DNA of 7,518 bases, taken from contig JASLBX010000560.1 of NCBI GenBank assembly GCA_030146385.1, positions 1 to 7,518 on the forward strand, written 5' to 3'. Positions 6,301 to 7,518 of the stretch are shown here, in pieces. The position numbers were made by a program, and so were the translations under genes. The notes beneath the pieces were generated by a model. It was not told where the DNA came from, did not search any database, and worked only from the letters and a program-made list of their open reading frames with translations. Origin of the DNA: Jiangellaceae bacterium. Lineage in GTDB: Bacteria > Actinomycetota > Actinomycetes > Jiangellales > Jiangellaceae. The first letter of the stretch is position 1; each line of letters opens with the position of its first letter.

Positions 6301-7074
6301 GTGCTTCTCGCGATCGACGTCGGAAACACCCAGACCGTCCTGGGACTCCTCGACGGCGTGGATGTCGTCGAGCACTGGCGGGTGGCCACCGAGTCGCACC
6401 GGACCGCGGACGAGTTCTGGGCGCTGCTGCGCAGCCTGCTGACCGGTGGCGGGCACGACGACGGCATCACCGGAGTAGCAGTCTGCTCGACCGTTCCGTC
6501 GGTCCTGCACGAGATGCGCGGCATGGTGGCGCGGTACTTCGCCGGCTTGCCCGCCGTGCTCGTCGAGCCCGGCGTCAAGACCGGGCTGCCCGTGCTGGTC
6601 GACAACCCGCGCGAGGTCGGAACCGACCGGATCCTCAACGCCATCGCGGCCCAGCACATGTATGGCGCGCCCGCGATCGTGGTCGACTTCGGAACAGCGA
6701 CGACCTTCGATGTCGTGTCGCCGCGCGGTGAGTACCTCGGCGGGGCGATCGCACCGGGCATTGGAGTCTCGCTGGACGCCCTCGGGGACGCAGGGGCTCA
6801 GCTGCGGCGGGTCGAGCTGGCCCGGCCGCGGTCGGTGATCGCGAAGAACACGGTCGAGGCGCTCCAGTCGGGCGCCCTGTACGGCTTCTCGGGTCAGGTG
6901 GACGGCATCGTGACCCGGATGGCCGCCGAGCTCGGATTCCCGTTGAGCGGTGTGCCCGTCATCGCAACCGGCGGCCTTGCCGAACTGGTCATCACCGAGT
7001 GCACAACCGTTGACCACCACGAGCCCTGGCTCACCCTGCTGGGCCTCCGCCTCGTCTACGACCGCAACGTTTGA
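6301..7074 (+). CDS. coaX: type III pantothenate kinase
   Basis: This enzyme (EC 2.7.1.33) phosphorylates pantothenate, the first step of CoA synthesis. Family members belong to the ASKHA fold superfamily, act as dimers, need a monovalent cation and are not feedback-inhibited by CoA. The protein is 257 aa, the usual size. Motifs in order are the N-terminal phosphate loop DVGNT (6-10), the pantothenate region with GTDR (107-110, catalytic base D109), the second phosphate motif DFGTATTFD (129-137), GGAIAPG (147-153) and NTVEALQSG (183-191), a typical actinobacterial stretch. IATGG (221-225) lies near the C-terminus. It starts 2 nt after the nadC stop and is probably in the same transcript. It acts on the product of PanC, encoded at the head of the cluster. 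It converges on the sigma factor gene to its right. Confidence 0.96.
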   Translation: MLLAIDVGNTQTVLGLLDGVDVVEHWRVATESHRTADEFWALLRSLLTGGGHDDGITGVAVCSTVPSVLHEMRGMVARYFAGLPAVLVEPGVKTGLPVLVDNPREVGTDRILNAIAAQHMYGAPAIVVDFGTATTFDVVSPRGEYLGGAIAPGIGVSLDALGDAGAQLRRVELARPRSVIAKNTVEALQSGALYGFSGQVDGIVTRMAAELGFPLSGVPVIATGGLAELVITECTTVDHHEPWLTLLGLRLVYDRNV

Positions 7075-7075
7075 C

Positions 7076-7149
7076 CACGTTCAGCATGCGTATGCCTGCC
7101 GTACGAGGCGCGTGCGGGTGGTATGGCGCCGACGAACCTGCTGAACGTG
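7076..7149. repeat. 11-bp inverted repeat in the coaX/sigma convergent gap, possible bidirectional terminator
   Basis: CACGTTCAGCA (7076-7086) and TGCTGAACGTG (7139-7149) are perfect inverted arms with a 52-nt loop, filling almost the whole space between the two convergent stop codons. The loop contains weaker stems, for example GGCGC (7107-7111) with GCGCC (7126-7130). Transcripts from both sides could fold here and end, but there is no T-tract, so a standard intrinsic terminator cannot be claimed. Confidence 0.4.
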
Positions 7150-7159
7150 ATCAATCGGC

Positions 7160-7518
7160 TCAGGACGGGGTAACCAGGGGGAGGCCGACGTGGCCGAGCT
7201 TGTCGGGGTTGAGGACGTTCCGCAGCTCACGCACTCGCCCGTCCACGATGGTCAGCTCGAGCACAGCGCCGAGCCGGCCCTCCGCGTCCACCAGCCGCGC
7301 ACCGGGCTGCCCGTTGACCTCGATCAGCTCGAACCGGCCACCCAGGGCGGCAACCTGGCGCGCGATCCCGAGCACGAAGCGAGCCACGCGCACCCCGCCG
7401 GTCACCGGACGCGTGACAGCCGCGGCCTTACCGCCACCGTCGCCGTAGAACACGACGTCCTCCGCCAGTAGCCGCTCGAGCGCCTCTGTGTCGCCTGTCT
7501 CGCAGGCGGCCAGGAACT
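7160..7518 (-). CDS. ECF41/SigJ-like RNA polymerase sigma factor, C-terminal part (5' end outside the window)
   Basis: Only the last 118 residues are visible. They form a SnoaL-like (NTF2-fold) domain of the type fused to ECF41-group extracytoplasmic-function sigma factors. The segment begins FLAACETGDTEALERLL and has the DGGGK motif at about 7427-7441 and the NPDKL motif at about 7196-7210, both hallmarks of this group. VNGQPGARLV lies between them. In ECF41 sigma factors the C-terminal domain modulates sigma activity in place of a separate anti-sigma factor. The frame is open to the window edge, so the sigma-2 and sigma-4 domains and the start should lie to the right. A GTG at 7453 is in frame but internal to the domain, so it is not the start. 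A free-standing SnoaL-like protein is possible but less likely given both motifs. The partner COE-type gene usual for ECF41 is not in view. Confidence 0.85.
   Translation of the reverse strand, partial: FLAACETGDTEALERLLAEDVVFYGDGGGKAAAVTRPVTGGVRVARFVLGIARQVAALGGRFELIEVNGQPGARLVDAEGRLGAVLELTIVDGRVRELRNVLNPDKLGHVGLPLVTPS

Noticed and set aside
7071..7448. 125-aa plus-strand ORF starting at TTG overlapping the coaX stop
   Set aside because: There is no ribosome site, most of it is antisense to the sigma factor's conserved domain, and the product is not protein-like.

Overview
The window looks like ordinary chromosome from a high-GC actinobacterium. GC is high and third codon positions are strongly G/C-biased. 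GTG and TTG starts are common, and several operon-first genes have a TANNNT box 7-9 nt before the start codon, as in leaderless actinobacterial mRNAs. The order panC-nadB-nadC-coaX and the ECF41-type sigma factor also fit Actinobacteria. The genus cannot be fixed from the sequence.

Left part (about 60-2606, minus strand): a compact three-gene ABC-2-type export operon, permease A > permease B > ATPase, read right to left. All junctions overlap (GTGGCTGA and TTGA), so translation is probably coupled. The three proteins match the uncharacterised 'DUF990/ABC2_membrane_6' exporter family (COG4587, COG3694 and COG4586 types). The cargo is unknown. A 190-200 bp divergent intergenic region separates it from panC. 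This region holds a plausible promoter for the exporter, a -10-like box for panC, and between them an 81-bp imperfect inverted repeat (2660-2740) that no gene explains.

Middle and right (2806-7074, plus strand): a cofactor cluster. panC makes pantothenate from pantoate and beta-alanine. nadB oxidises L-aspartate to iminoaspartate. nadC converts quinolinate to nicotinate mononucleotide. coaX (type III pantothenate kinase) starts CoA synthesis from the pantothenate that PanC makes. nadB, nadC and coaX are tightly packed (GTGA overlap; 2-nt gap), while panC is separated from nadB by about 146 bp with its own -10-like box. nadA (quinolinate synthase), panD and panB are needed for the full pathways but are not in this window. 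Catalytic motifs are intact in all four enzymes.

Right edge (7160-7518, minus strand): the C-terminal part of an ECF41/SigJ-like sigma factor (SnoaL-like domain with DGGGK and NPDKL motifs), convergent with coaX and cut off by the window end. The 85-bp convergent gap carries an 11-bp perfect inverted repeat.

I see no rRNA, tRNA, CRISPR array, insertion sequence or phage gene. No clearly novel system stands out. The most notable unexplained signals are the inverted repeat between the divergent promoters, the pattern of leaderless-type starts, and the exporter of unknown cargo.
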